From Alistipes sp. (GTDB lineage: Bacteria; Bacteroidota; Bacteroidia; Bacteroidales; Rikenellaceae): a stretch of DNA of 37,704 nucleotides. A program made the position numbers and the translations under genes. The stretch spans positions 1 to 37,704 of the forward strand of contig JAGBVG010000014.1 in assembly GCA_017630455.1 (NCBI GenBank). The letters run 5' to 3'. Positions 18,001 to 26,220 of the stretch are shown here, in pieces (the first letter of the stretch is position 1; each line of letters begins with the position of its first letter). The notes beneath the pieces are model-generated. The model was not told where the DNA came from. It was given only the letters and a program-made list of their open reading frames with translations, and did not search any database.

Positions 18001-18882
18001 ACGCTTTGGGTCGTCGAAATCCTTGCTTGTACCGAGGCATATCAGTCGGTCGTGAGCCTCGGCGTGCTCCTCATCCACAAAGTGAACATCATTTGTACAC
18101 ACTAACTTAACACCTAACTCTCGAGATAGCTTTATAAGCTGCTCATTGACAGCCTCCTGAATCTTATATGTCTCGTGATTAGCACGCTCAACGGTCGCCT
18201 TATGGAGCTGCAACTCGAGGTAGTAGTCATCGCCAAAAATGCTCTTATGCCACAGAATCGCCTCGCGAGCCTGGTCGATATTTCCCGCGCGTATATGTCG
18301 TGGAATCTCGCCACCGATACACGCCGAGCAGCAGATTATACCCTCGTGGTACTTCTCTAACTCCGTACGATCGGTACGCGGACGTCCATAAAAACCCTCG
18401 GTGTATGCCTTCGAGACAATCTTGATAAGGTTCTTATAGCCTGTCATATTCTTCGCCAGAAGAATCAAGTGGTAGCCACTGTAGTCGCCCATCGCCTTCT
18501 CGCGATACTGCAAGCCGCGGCGTGCCACATAGACCTCGCAACCGATAATACCCTTGAAATCAGCCTTTGGAATAGCATCCAATTCGGCACGTGTCTTGGC
18601 AAGCGTAGCCTGCTCATCCTCACCCTTCTCGACATCCGAAGCAGTGCCATTTTCGAGCTTCTCGAGGAGTGATTTGAGGGCCTTGATCTTATCTTTTCGC
18701 GCACCATTCTTCTTCTTTACATAGTTGAAGAACTCCTTGACACCGAACATATTGCCGTGGTCGGTAAGCGCGATACCGGGCATACCGTCTGCAATAGCCT
18801 TATCGACAAGCTTTGTGATGCTTGCCTGGCCATCCAGCAGCGAGTACTGGCTATGAACGTGAAGGTGTACAAATGGTCGCAT
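15040..18882 (-). CDS. dnaE: DNA polymerase III alpha subunit
   Basis: Replicative polymerase, 1280 residues. The N-terminal PHP domain begins 'FVHLHVHSQYSLLDGQ'. The catalytic core includes 'VGPGRGSAAGSAVAYCLGI' and 'LPDIDIDFDDDGRG' with the aspartates that hold metal ions, then 'YRPGPMDYIPDFIDRKHGR', a (HhH)2 region ('RFGLAAIKGVGEAASESIV') and a C-terminal OB fold ('LSVAGIITSVTPLTTKDGRR'). I chose ATG 18882 because the family starts just before the PHP motif; the frame is open to 19080, but that extension crosses the TATATTTG promoter box and the oppositely oriented gene at 19010. The large antisense frames inside are shadows. Confidence 0.97.
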   Translation of the reverse strand: MRPFVHLHVHSQYSLLDGQASITKLVDKAIADGMPGIALTDHGNMFGVKEFFNYVKKKNGARKDKIKALKSLLEKLENGTASDVEKGEDEQATLAKTRAELDAIPKADFKGIIGCEVYVARRGLQYREKAMGDYSGYHLILLAKNMTGYKNLIKIVSKAYTEGFYGRPRTDRTELEKYHEGIICCSACIGGEIPRHIRAGNIDQAREAILWHKSIFGDDYYLELQLHKATVERANHETYKIQEAVNEQLIKLSRELGVKLVCTNDVHFVDEEHAEAHDRLICLGTSKDFDDPKRMLYTKQEWMKTTAEMNAIFDYIPEALDNTVEICNKIEGYSIDHAPIMPTFAIPEEFGTEEGYRATLTEQNLFDEFTRDENGNVVMSEEDAKKKIEKLGGYDKLYRIKLEADYLAKLAMDGAHKRYGEVLDEETTTRLKFELHIMKTMGFPGYFLIVQDFIRAAREELDVSVGPGRGSAAGSAVAYCLGITQIDPIKYDLLFERFLNPDRISLPDIDIDFDDDGRGRVLNWVTQKYGKEKVAHIITYGTMATKMALKDVARVQKLPLAQANQLCKWIPERIPDPNDHDKLLKINLRNAIMAVPELKEAEESNDPVMRDTIKYAKMLEGNVRGTGVHACGTIICRDDITDWVPVSTAVDKETGENMLVTQYEGSVIEDTGLIKMDFLGLKTLSIIKDAVENVKQTHGVEIDIDNIPIDDRKTYELYCAGGTIGTFQFESPGMQKYLRELQPSTFEDLIAMNALYRPGPMDYIPDFIDRKHGRKPIVYDIPIMERYLKDTYGITVYQEQVMLLSRLLGNFTRGESDTLRKAMGKKIKSKLDELKPKFIEGGISNGHDEKVLEKIWADWEKFASYAFNKSHATCYSWVAYQTAYIKAHYPSEYMATVLSRNLNDIKQVTVYMSECKSMGISVLGPDVNASMIKFSTSKSGDIRFGLAAIKGVGEAASESIVNERLKNGPYKSIYDFMERVNFSVVNRKSLESIAFAGGFDSIIDFNRSRFFAVDANNNNAQFLDMLVRYGQRVQSDKNNAQQSLFGMFSDSGSDVPPPRVPAAEDWSNIAVLNKEKEVIGLYLSGHPLDRFDFILSKMCQVELGDLDELTLLNGKELSVAGIITSVTPLTTKDGRRYARFVLEDYNTHHEFTLWSKEFEQFGIFIEMDNFLFIRGRVQPRFGKEGELVYKIQSIQHLAEVAENVSKIRIELEINEVCSTLTQMLVQHIEANPGKTVLEFTIYDHQNDVKIKLNSKKYRVATSSDFMNFLIKNEFNYFINI

Positions 18883-18907
18883 AAACAATTCGATATTTAT
18901 CAGCGTA

Positions 18908-18915
18908 CAAATATA
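18908..18915 (-). promoter_or_regulatory. dnaE promoter (-7 box)
   Basis: On the minus strand TATATTTG lies 26 nt before the dnaE ATG, matching TAnnTTTG. It supports the 18882 start. No clear -33 element is seen. Confidence 0.5.
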
Positions 18916-18954
18916 GGCATATTTTTTGGAAAATATAAGGGTAAAAGTATTGTA

Positions 18955-18986
18955 TTTGTTGATAAATTTTCCTAACTTTACATTTG
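18955..18986 (+). promoter_or_regulatory. Promoter of the DUF2007-like gene
   Basis: TTTG (18955-18958), a 20-nt spacer and TACATTTG (18979-18986), 24 nt before the ATG at 19010. It is divergent from the dnaE promoter. Confidence 0.65.
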
Positions 18987-19009
18987 AATAACTCTTAATA
19001 GTTTTTATT

Positions 19010-19231
19010 ATGGATGCAACAACCTCTACACTGGTTGTCATCGAGACGTATGACAATCCTATGCGTGCAGAAATTGCCAAGTCTATTCTTGAGAGTGCAG
19101 GTATTTTTTGTACGTTGAATGATGAGTATATCTCGGTAATATACTCTACGGGAGCCTTCCCGATGCGGCTTATGGTGCGTAGCGAGGATGCCGAAAGCGC
19201 ACTGCAACTTTTAAGAACCGAAAACTATTAG
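19010..19231 (+). CDS. DUF2007-like small protein (putative signal-transducing protein)
   Basis: 73 residues. 'STLVVIETYDNPMRAEIAKS', 'LESAGIFCTLNDEYI' and 'FPMRLMVRSEDAESALQLLR' show the ferredoxin-like beta-alpha-beta pattern of DUF2007/GlnB-related small proteins. It has its own promoter and is followed by a long terminator hairpin at 19256, so it is a real gene despite its size. It is divergent from dnaE. The molecular role is unknown; I see no catalytic residues. Confidence 0.82.
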   Translation: MDATTSTLVVIETYDNPMRAEIAKSILESAGIFCTLNDEYISVIYSTGAFPMRLMVRSEDAESALQLLRTENY

Positions 19232-19255
19232 CCCCCACATATAGTTTTGCTTACG

Positions 19256-19297
19256 AAAATGGGCCTATCCAATAATCATACTGGATAAGCCCATTTT
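19256..19297. terminator. Bidirectional terminator
   Basis: AAAATGGGCCTATCC pairs with GGATAAGCCCATTTT (15 bp with one C/A mismatch), with A and T tracts at the two ends. It lies between the convergent DUF2007-like and aroE genes. Confidence 0.8.
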
Positions 19298-19324
19298 CAT
19301 TATATAATCTCTTTCAGCCTCTGT

Positions 19325-20065
19325 CTACTCAATACCCAACTCTCGCTGCCATATATGCCACGATGCTATGGCCTGAGTCTGAAGCATAAGAATGCCATTC
19401 ATAGTATTCGCTCCCTGAGCCTCACCACGCTTCAGAAACTCCGAGGTAACAGGATTGTAGACCAAGTCGAAGAGCTGATGCTGAGCACCAAGTGCCGAGT
19501 AATCCAACATAGGAGCCTCCTCGATATTTGGAGCTGTACCCACTGGCGTTGCATTGATAATAAGGAGATGAATACCAACGATATCTGCATCGAGCTGCTC
19601 GTATGTAAGATCACCCCTATCCGCATCACGCGACACCACCTTATACTCCACACCCATTCTCTTCAGAACATACTGCACAGCCTTCGATGCACCTCCCGTA
19701 CCAAGCACCAACGCCTTGGTATTTTCGTCCACGCTCAGCCATCCCAATGATGCCTCGATACCCTTAACATCGGTATTATAGCCGACGGTTTTGCCGTCAC
19801 GTACAACGACACAGTTTACCGCGCCAACCGCCTTGGCCTCGGCAGAGAGCTCGTCGAGGTAGGGAATAATACTCTCCTTATATGGTATCGTGACATTGAA
19901 GCCGCAAAGCCCATTCTTAGCAATCACACTATTAATAGTCGAGATATCCTCGATCTCAATAAGCGAGTAATCTGCAGCACGCTGCTCAGCCTCAAACTTC
20001 GCAGTGAAGAAGTTACGAGAGAAGGAGTGCGCAAGGGTGCGTCCTATAAGTCCGAAATATAACAT
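19325..20065 (-). CDS. aroE: Shikimate dehydrogenase
   Basis: Reduces 3-dehydroshikimate to shikimate with NADPH (aromatic amino acid pathway). 246 residues, slightly short for the family. 'FGLIGRTLAHSFSRNFF' carries the shikimate-binding serines, 'GFNVTIPYK' the catalytic lysine, 'GAVNCVV', 'GYNTDVKGI' with the catalytic aspartate, and the nucleotide-binding loop 'VLGTGGASKAV'. It is the last gene of the apparent minus-strand unit mnmA-VTT-aroE. Confidence 0.95.
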   Translation of the reverse strand: MLYFGLIGRTLAHSFSRNFFTAKFEAEQRAADYSLIEIEDISTINSVIAKNGLCGFNVTIPYKESIIPYLDELSAEAKAVGAVNCVVVRDGKTVGYNTDVKGIEASLGWLSVDENTKALVLGTGGASKAVQYVLKRMGVEYKVVSRDADRGDLTYEQLDADIVGIHLLIINATPVGTAPNIEEAPMLDYSALGAQHQLFDLVYNPVTSEFLKRGEAQGANTMNGILMLQTQAIASWHIWQRELGIE

Positions 20066-20089
20066 AATCTGATTTTTTGAGATAAATTA

Positions 20090-20707
20090 TTACGCCTCGC
20101 CGCCACCAAAGAGCCACAATGCAAGCGTTGTAAAACCAATCAACAACACAGCGAACAGCGTCGCCAACAGGTTGAAATACTTATCTATGAAGCTCTTAAT
20201 CGGCGCTCCGAATCTCCATATAAGCCACGCGATAAGGAAGAAACGCATACCTCGCGACACCACAGAGGCGATGATAAACATCGCGAAATTGATATGGAAC
20301 ATACCGCCAGCGATGGTAAAGAGCTTAAACGGAAGCGGCGTGAAGCCTGCCGTAAAGACAATCCAGAAGTTGAACCTATCGTAGAGCGAACCTACATTAT
20401 TGAAACTCTCGACACTGAAGACGTGGTTATAAAAGAAGTCCGCAATCACCGTAGCATCACCCGAAGGTGTTGTCCAAAGATAGTAGCCTATGCAATAGCC
20501 GAGCGCAGCGCCTAACACCGAACCTACGAGGCACAGCGTAGCGAAGCGAAACGATCTCTTCGTAGCACCCAAGCAGAGTGCGATAAGTAGAATATCGGGC
20601 GGCAGAGGAAACCAGCTCGCCTCGAAAAGTGCTATAACAAAGAGAGCAAGCCAACCCCAGCGGCTATCGCTCCACGAAAGTACCCAGTTATAAAGACGTC
20701 TTACCAT
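20090..20707 (-). CDS. DedA/VTT-domain membrane protein (YqaA-like)
   Basis: 205-residue inner-membrane protein with four to six TM segments. The VTT/SNARE-associated pattern is seen in 'FEASWFPLPPDILLIALCLG', 'GSVLGAALGYCIGYYLW' and 'VFTAGFTPLPFKLFTIAGG'; the last matches the re-entrant loop of YqaA-type DedA proteins, a family linked to lipid-carrier flipping and membrane homeostasis. I chose ATG 20707 (MVRRLYNW); a frame opening at 20737 would add 10 residues and nearly abut mnmA. It sits between mnmA and aroE on the same strand. Confidence 0.88.
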   Translation of the reverse strand: MVRRLYNWVLSWSDSRWGWLALFVIALFEASWFPLPPDILLIALCLGATKRSFRFATLCLVGSVLGAALGYCIGYYLWTTPSGDATVIADFFYNHVFSVESFNNVGSLYDRFNFWIVFTAGFTPLPFKLFTIAGGMFHINFAMFIIASVVSRGMRFFLIAWLIWRFGAPIKSFIDKYFNLLATLFAVLLIGFTTLALWLFGGGEA

Positions 20708-20740
20708 ATCTAAAAATAATGAGCGACAAATGTACAATAA

Positions 20741-21748
20741 TTACTCGAAACCTACAACAATACCACCACCAATAACCAAATTATCGCGATAGAAAACCAA
20801 AGGTTGACCCTTTGCCGGGGCGTATGCCGCATCAGGAGATGTGATTACATAACTGTCATTCCACCTCTCTACCTTCACAGGCTGCTGGGGATTAACACCT
20901 ATGCCGCGTATCTTTATCGTAACATCATCCGACGAGAGCAACTCTCGCTCATCCACAATATTACAATCGTTTATATAGAGTTTATGTTTATATAGCGAAG
21001 TCGCCGCGCCAACGATCAGATGATTCTTTGTGGCATCTATATCCACCACACGCCAGCCATCTCTCAACCCCTCGCCGCGCTTCTGACCTATGGTATATCG
21101 CGCTATGCCGTTATGCCTACCACATAGCTCGCCACGCTCATTGACGATATCTCCCGCAGCCATTGCCACTCCGCGACTCTCGAGAAACTCGGCATAGGGT
21201 TGCCCAGCAAGAAAACAGATACCCATACTCTCGCTCTTATCCTTAAACTGCTCCTTAACCTCGCGCTTGAGTAGCTGCCCCATCGGTGTCAGCGCGCGAC
21301 GAAGAGCCTCCTGTGATAGTCCCCAGAGATAGTACGACTGATCTTTTGCGGAGTCTACACCCTGCGCCACGTAGTAGCGTCCGTCACGTTGCTCAACATT
21401 AAAGTAGTGTCCCGTAGCGATATATTGGATACCGAGACGTTCCGCCTCCTCGAGAAGAATCTGCCACTTTATGAGGGTGTTGCAGCGCGTGCAAGGTGCG
21501 GGGGTGCGGCCAGAGGCATATTCGCGGCAGAAGTAGTCGATAATATCTCGCTCGAAACGCTCACGACCCTCATAAAGATACCACTCTATACCTATCTCCG
21601 CGGCACGGTTCTGTGCGCGTTCCACAGCCTTAGAGTCGAGCATAGTGTCGATGGTCAATGCCACCACACGATACCCCTCACTTTTCAGCTTCTCCGCCGC
21701 CGTGGTGCTATCTATGCCACCGCTAAACCCCAATAATACACTCTTCAT
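20741..21748 (-). CDS. mnmA: tRNA-specific 2-thiouridylase MnmA
   Basis: Inserts sulfur at C2 of wobble uridine 34 in tRNA. 335 residues. The PP-loop ATP site is 'GFSGGIDSTTA' (7-17). The catalytic cysteines are in 'APCTRCN' (Cys86) and 'SMGICFL' (Cys178), the pair expected for MnmA. 'KDQSYYLWGL' and 'YTIGQKRGEGL' are family motifs, and the C-terminal beta-barrel domain is compact. Bacteroidetes often carry more than one MnmA paralogue, and this one is somewhat short. The wobble-modification partner mnmE lies about 6 kb away in the same window. Confidence 0.93.
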   Translation of the reverse strand: MKSVLLGFSGGIDSTTAAEKLKSEGYRVVALTIDTMLDSKAVERAQNRAAEIGIEWYLYEGRERFERDIIDYFCREYASGRTPAPCTRCNTLIKWQILLEEAERLGIQYIATGHYFNVEQRDGRYYVAQGVDSAKDQSYYLWGLSQEALRRALTPMGQLLKREVKEQFKDKSESMGICFLAGQPYAEFLESRGVAMAAGDIVNERGELCGRHNGIARYTIGQKRGEGLRDGWRVVDIDATKNHLIVGAATSLYKHKLYINDCNIVDERELLSSDDVTIKIRGIGVNPQQPVKVERWNDSYVITSPDAAYAPAKGQPLVFYRDNLVIGGGIVVGFE

Positions 21749-21865
21749 AGGCTATAGAAACGTTATCTTTACAGCTATTATTTTATACGTGATTACATTT
21801 TTTTGAGGCTTTGTCATTGACACACCTCGCAGTTGAGCGTTATCCCCCCTCCTTGTATTATATTA

Positions 21866-21890
21866 GGAGGCTGCCCGATGAGCAACCTCC
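21866..21890 (-). terminator. Hairpin after the DUF3276 gene
   Basis: On the minus strand GGAGGTTGC pairs with GCAGCCTCC (9 bp, one G-U) around a 7-nt loop. The following T tract is poor, so this is a probable but weak terminator between the DUF3276 gene and mnmA. Confidence 0.5.
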
Positions 21891-21913
21891 CAAATATATT
21901 TTCTATTATTCTA

Positions 21914-22246
21914 TTACAATTTCTCGAACTCCTCGTCGATAGAGGTCTCGGGCTTAGCCTCGAAATACTCAGGCTTGTGCTCCTTTACGAAATCGACCAT
22001 CTCCGTAAGACCCTCGGCGAACTTAGCGAAATCCTCCTTATAGAGATAGATCTGGTTGCGTGAGAATGATGCCGAGCCATCGGGATTCATCTTCTTGCGC
22101 GACTCGGTGATGGTTATGAAGTAATCGTCTCCTCGCGTAGCCTTCACATCGATGAAATATGTACGCTTACCTGCTCGCACTGCCTTTGAGCAGATATGTT
22201 CGCCACGATCATCGCCATCGTGGCGAGAAAAGAAGTCTGATGTCAT
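21914..22246 (-). CDS. DUF3276 (PUR-alpha-like) nucleic-acid binding protein
   Basis: 110 residues. 'ICSKAVRAGKRTYFIDVKAT', '..DDYFITITESRKK' and 'NQIYLYKEDFAKFAEGLTEM' correspond to the PUR repeat fold of DUF3276, a small family common in Bacteroidetes and related to PUR-alpha, which binds single-stranded nucleic acid. The acidic tail (PETSIDEEFEKL) is typical. On the minus strand TATCTTCG near 22300, close to TAnnTTTG, may be its promoter. The target is unknown. Confidence 0.88.
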   Translation of the reverse strand: MTSDFFSRHDGDDRGEHICSKAVRAGKRTYFIDVKATRGDDYFITITESRKKMNPDGSASFSRNQIYLYKEDFAKFAEGLTEMVDFVKEHKPEYFEAKPETSIDEEFEKL

Positions 22247-22364
22247 AGTTGTAGTTTTATGGTTTCAATTTGGGTTTGTAACAATTGTATTACGAAGATA
22301 CGACTTTTTTTATGAATGACCAAATTTTGAAGAAAAAAGTTACTCCGACGCAACCTCGCCAGCA

Positions 22365-23165
22365 TCATCTACTTGTCGCACTCTTCGCCACCTCTACATC
22401 CGCACAACGCTTGCCATATCGCGCTATAAAGGTCACAAATCGCACCAATCCAGCAAGCACCACCACCGCACTAACGGCATAGATTAGGATGTAGTTGGTT
22501 TTGCTGTCCACAAGCTCCAAAAGCGACTGCTCGTTGTATGATAATACAATAAGAGCATAGGCCAAGGCATTGTTGCACACGTGAAGGATTATAGGCGCAA
22601 TAATCGACCTTGTGCGAAGGTAGACAAAACCAAACAAGAAGCCCAATGGTATGCAAGATACAAATACAGCAAGTTCGAAATGCAACACACCAAAAATCAG
22701 CGACGACAGCAGTACAGATAGCGTGGGTGATACACTGACATTCAAGATATTATACAGCTTGCCACGAAATAGTATCTCCTCGAATATAGGAGCTATGATA
22801 GTTACGGTAAGCAGCGTCCAGACGCTATCATTATACGCGCTATTATCCACTGACATAACCTCTTTGAGAGGCGACAAAACGACGCTCAACGCCACCACAA
22901 AGATAACTCCCGCAAGGGTTATTACTGGATTGAAACCCGCGATAGACTTCATCACCGACCTTGGCGCAGGCTTGATGCGCGATGTATATAACTTAACCGC
23001 AATAAAGGTCAGTACCATTGACAAGGTGTAACCCACAAACAGCTGCAGCGACGCGTCGTCGGAGTGTGGCATAACAGCCGCAACAACACCCGCCACAATC
23101 TGCATAGCGACAAATATAATGGCAAAAACCGCAAGACGTATAATCGTATCAGCAAATTTCTTCAT
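22365..23165 (-). CDS. CPBP family intramembrane glutamic protease
   Basis: 266-residue polytopic membrane protein (about eight TM helices) of the CAAX-protease/bacteriocin-processing (Abi) family. The catalytic motif EExxxR is in 'APIFEEILFRG', the second motif in 'FGVLHFELAV', and the third in 'HVCNNALAY'. ATG 23165 (MKKFADTI) is preferred to the upstream frame opening at 23201, which adds a polar stretch before the first TM helix. It is divergent from parA. The substrate is unknown. Confidence 0.92.
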   Translation of the reverse strand: MKKFADTIIRLAVFAIIFVAMQIVAGVVAAVMPHSDDASLQLFVGYTLSMVLTFIAVKLYTSRIKPAPRSVMKSIAGFNPVITLAGVIFVVALSVVLSPLKEVMSVDNSAYNDSVWTLLTVTIIAPIFEEILFRGKLYNILNVSVSPTLSVLLSSLIFGVLHFELAVFVSCIPLGFLFGFVYLRTRSIIAPIILHVCNNALAYALIVLSYNEQSLLELVDSKTNYILIYAVSAVVVLAGLVRFVTFIARYGKRCADVEVAKSATSR

Positions 23166-23260
23166 ATCGGAAAAACCCTTATTGTGAGTCTCATAAAACA
23201 AATTTCAAACAAAGATAGGAAATTTTCGAAAAACAAGAGTTAAAAATAGAAGAAAATTAC

Positions 23261-23268
23261 TACTTTTG
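23261..23268 (+). promoter_or_regulatory. parA promoter (-7 box)
   Basis: TACTTTTG matches TAnnTTTG and lies 41 nt upstream of the parA ATG. Confidence 0.5.
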
Positions 23269-23309
23269 CAAGAATTATTTTTTCTTTGAAAACGAAACGA
23301 AAAGTATAG

Positions 23310-24074
23310 ATGGCAAAAGTTGTTGCATTAGCAAATCAAAAGGGCGGCGTGGGCAAGACCACAACCGCGATAAACCTCGCTGCATCGGTGGCACTCCTCG
23401 GTAAAAAGGTGCTTCTCATTGATGCCGACCCACAGGCAAACGCCACATCGGGACTCGGCTTCAGCATCGACCTTCCGGGTATTTACGAGTGTATCGTGGG
23501 CGATAGTGAGGCAAAGGATGTCATCCTCCACTCCGAGGATATTAAGAAGCTATGGCTCTTGCCATCATCTATAAATTTGGTAGCAGCCGACACCGAACTC
23601 TCGACAATGGAGAATGCACACCACATCATCAAGGGTATCGTCGATTCGGTGCGCGAGGCATACGACTACATATTCATTGACTGTTCGCCATCGCTTGGTT
23701 TCACCACCGTGAACATCCTCACCGCTGCCGACTCGGTTTTGGTACCAGTGCAGTGCGAGTATTTGGCATTGGAGGGACTTAGCAAACTGCTCAATACCAT
23801 CAAGATGGTTAAGAGTCGCTTGAATCCCGCCCTTGCAATCGAGGGTTTCGTGCTTACGATGTATATGCGCAACAGACTTAACAACCAGGTAGTAAGCGAG
23901 GTTCGCGAGCACTTTGGCGAGTTGGCATACGAGACCATCATACAGCGTAACATCCGTCTCGGCGAGGCTCCGTCACACGGCAAGCCAGTGATGCTCTACG
24001 ACGCCGCGGCATCAGGCTCGGTAAACTACCTAAACCTTGCACGTGAGTTTTTGAAGCGAAACAAAAAGAAGTAA
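23310..24074 (+). CDS. parA: Chromosome partitioning ATPase ParA/Soj
   Basis: 254 residues. A deviant Walker A 'KGGVGKTTTAINLA' (about 10-23) has the signature lysine. 'VLLIDADPQANATSGLG' and 'YIFIDCSPSLGFTTVNILTA' form the other nucleotide-binding motifs. It is short with no N-terminal HTH, the chromosomal Soj type. It works with ParB at parS in origin segregation. parB follows after 11 nt. I found no obvious parS (TGTTCNCGTGAACA-like) in the window. Confidence 0.96.
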   Translation: MAKVVALANQKGGVGKTTTAINLAASVALLGKKVLLIDADPQANATSGLGFSIDLPGIYECIVGDSEAKDVILHSEDIKKLWLLPSSINLVAADTELSTMENAHHIIKGIVDSVREAYDYIFIDCSPSLGFTTVNILTAADSVLVPVQCEYLALEGLSKLLNTIKMVKSRLNPALAIEGFVLTMYMRNRLNNQVVSEVREHFGELAYETIIQRNIRLGEAPSHGKPVMLYDAAASGSVNYLNLAREFLKRNKKK

Positions 24075-24085
24075 TCTTAGAGAGT

Positions 24086-24958
24086 ATGACAGCACAGAAG
24101 AAGAGAGGCTTGGGACGTGGTCTGGATGCGCTATTCGGTCCTACAAACCCCACACAGCAATCTACACCTATGTCCGAAATGGCGGAGGTGGCAATATCAG
24201 ATATCATCCCTAACCCTTTGCAGCCACGTCGCGACTTCGACGACGAGACACTACAGGAGTTGGCGACATCCATCGCAGAGTTGGGCGTTATCCAGCCTAT
24301 TACGCTTAAGCGCCAAGCGGGTGGCAAATATATAATTATCAGCGGCGAGCGTCGTTGGCGTGCCTCGCAGATCGCAGGACTCGAGACGCTGCCTGCTTAT
24401 ATTCGCGATGTCGACGACGAGGATCTGCACGCTATGGCTCTTGTTGAGAATATCCAGCGCGAGAATCTAAATGCCATAGAGATAGCACTCGGTATGCAGC
24501 GCCTTGTGGAGGAGTGTGGCCTCACACAGGAGGCTATGGCACAGAAGGTGGGCAAGAAGCGCTCTACGGTATCTAACTATATGCGTCTTTTGAGCCTACC
24601 ATCTGAGGTTCAGCTCGCACTTAAAGAGGGCATCATCTCTATGGGTCACGCCAAAGCTATTGCGGGTCTCGACCACGCACTTCAGGTTAAGGCCCTCAAG
24701 AAGTGTGTAAAGAGATCTCTCTCGGTTCGTCAGGCTGAGGAGTTGGCGCGCAAGCTTGTCGACACACCAAAAGGTGTAGCAGCGGAGGATGAGGATTACC
24801 CAGAGTCATACTCACGTCTTGTTGTGGAGATGGAGCGCGTGTTGAGCGACAATATCTCTATCAAGCGCACCAAGAGCGGCACGACACGCATCACACTCGA
24901 GTGTGCAAGTGATGCCGAGGTGGAGCTTCTCGTGGCAAAACTCAGCAATATAAAATAA
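24086..24958 (+). CDS. parB: Chromosome partitioning protein ParB
   Basis: 290-residue parS-binding CTPase. The N-terminal 'KKRGLGRGLDALFG' is typical of chromosomal ParB/Spo0J. The ParB domain has 'PNPLQPRRDFDDETLQELA' and the CTP-binding boxes 'SGERRWRASQIAG' and 'ALVENIQRENLNAIE'. The HTH is 'LTQEAMAQKVGKKRSTVSNY', and the C-terminal dimerisation segment is 'ISIKRTKSGTTRITLECASD'. It forms an operon with parA; the DUF5683 gene and the lytic transglycosylase follow closely on the same strand. Confidence 0.96.
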   Translation: MTAQKKRGLGRGLDALFGPTNPTQQSTPMSEMAEVAISDIIPNPLQPRRDFDDETLQELATSIAELGVIQPITLKRQAGGKYIIISGERRWRASQIAGLETLPAYIRDVDDEDLHAMALVENIQRENLNAIEIALGMQRLVEECGLTQEAMAQKVGKKRSTVSNYMRLLSLPSEVQLALKEGIISMGHAKAIAGLDHALQVKALKKCVKRSLSVRQAEELARKLVDTPKGVAAEDEDYPESYSRLVVEMERVLSDNISIKRTKSGTTRITLECASDAEVELLVAKLSNIK

Positions 24959-24983
24959 ATCAACCTTAAGAAACGTTTATCAA

Positions 24984-26204
24984 ATGATGAGTAGGCGAAT
25001 ATACAGATTCTTGGCATTGATGGTGGTTGCTATAGCGGCCATCTGCAGCAGTGCATCTGCTCAGGAGTATAACCGCGAAAGGCTGAGAGGTAATATTCGC
25101 ACCATCAACCAAGGTGGTCTTGTGCCTATCGATTCGGCCGCCATACTTCGCGAAAAGGCTGCTGCAGCCGCACGACGCGACTCGCTCTACTACAACTATA
25201 TCGACTCCATAGCCCGCGGTGAGTATGGCAAGTATAACGAAGCTGCCGTGGAAGTTCGCGACTCGATTCGCACAATTATCGCGGAGCGTGTAAGGCGCGA
25301 CTCGGCCATCGTAATGCGTGGCGACAGCATATCGCCCGACGGCAGACGTATCAAGCTCAACAGACGTGGCGAGGAACGAAAGCCATTCTTCAGCGACTCT
25401 ATGGGTCTGTCGAAGGTGTGCTGGCTGTCGTTACCCCTTCCCGGATTTGGACAGATATATAATAAGCAGTACTGGAAGCTCGGCATCCTCTACCCTGTAG
25501 TGGGTGCATCGGTGGGACTCTTCGCATACGAGAACAAGCAGTACAAACCTCTGAAGAAGCAGTATGATCAGTATCTTATTGACCACGGTTACTTCCGCAC
25601 CAAGGAGCTCGATGAGATACAGACCAATATGATCAAACATAACACCCGCCAGCAGATATATGCGGGTATCGCCATAGCGTCATACCTCTATTTTATTGGT
25701 GATGCGGCGGTAAACTATACCACCAACGATGTGTCGCGCGTGAAGAAGGCAACTACCCTATCAACCATCTTCCCTGGTGCGGGTCAGGTTTTTAATAAAA
25801 GCTACTGGCGTGTGCCTATCGTGCTCGGAGGTATAGCTTCGACAATCTATACCATAGACTGGAATAATCGTGGTTATCAGCGTTTCAAGACGGCATATGC
25901 TCTACGCGTAGACTACGACAAAAACCCTGAGAAGTACCCACAAGGTGCGGCTGATGAGTTCCGCGGCGCATACTCAGCGACGTTCCTCAAGAACTTGAAG
26001 GATAGCTATCGTCGTAATCGCGACCTCTGTATCATCCTTACTGCGGGAGTTTATCTGCTCAACATCCTCGATGCCCACGTCGATGCCCATCTCCAGGATT
26101 ATGACATCTCCGATGACCTCACGATGAATCTTGAGCCATATTTCGATGTTACGTCTGTCGGCGCACAACCGGTATACGGCGTGAATATGAGCATCAAATT
26201 CTAA
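24984..26204 (+). CDS. DUF5683 domain protein, exported/membrane
   Basis: 406 residues. It starts with MM, so 24987 is an equally good start. A signal peptide (about 1-26, ending SASAQ) is followed by a charged Arg/Asp/Ser-rich stretch and two copies of a short motif: 'SLPLPGFGQIYNKQYWKLGI' and 'STIFPGAGQVFNKSYWRVPI'. Each is followed by hydrophobic segments, as in DUF5683, a family of Bacteroidetes envelope proteins. The C-terminus resembles an outer-membrane-type strand (VNMSIKF). It lies between parB and the lytic transglycosylase (16 nt), suggesting a cell-envelope role linked to growth or division. Confidence 0.85.
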   Translation: MMSRRIYRFLALMVVAIAAICSSASAQEYNRERLRGNIRTINQGGLVPIDSAAILREKAAAAARRDSLYYNYIDSIARGEYGKYNEAAVEVRDSIRTIIAERVRRDSAIVMRGDSISPDGRRIKLNRRGEERKPFFSDSMGLSKVCWLSLPLPGFGQIYNKQYWKLGILYPVVGASVGLFAYENKQYKPLKKQYDQYLIDHGYFRTKELDEIQTNMIKHNTRQQIYAGIAIASYLYFIGDAAVNYTTNDVSRVKKATTLSTIFPGAGQVFNKSYWRVPIVLGGIASTIYTIDWNNRGYQRFKTAYALRVDYDKNPEKYPQGAADEFRGAYSATFLKNLKDSYRRNRDLCIILTAGVYLLNILDAHVDAHLQDYDISDDLTMNLEPYFDVTSVGAQPVYGVNMSIKF

Positions 26205-26220
26205 TCCCCTAAACCCAATT

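Noticed and set aside
18883-19080. N-terminal extension of DnaE
   Set aside because: DnaE proteins begin just before the PHP motif. The extension overlaps the start of the divergent small gene at 19010 and the dnaE promoter box.
23300-24960. Possible parS sites or plasmid-type partition locus
   Set aside because: No parS-like palindrome was found near parAB, and the flanking genes are chromosomal, so this is the host chromosome's ParAB.
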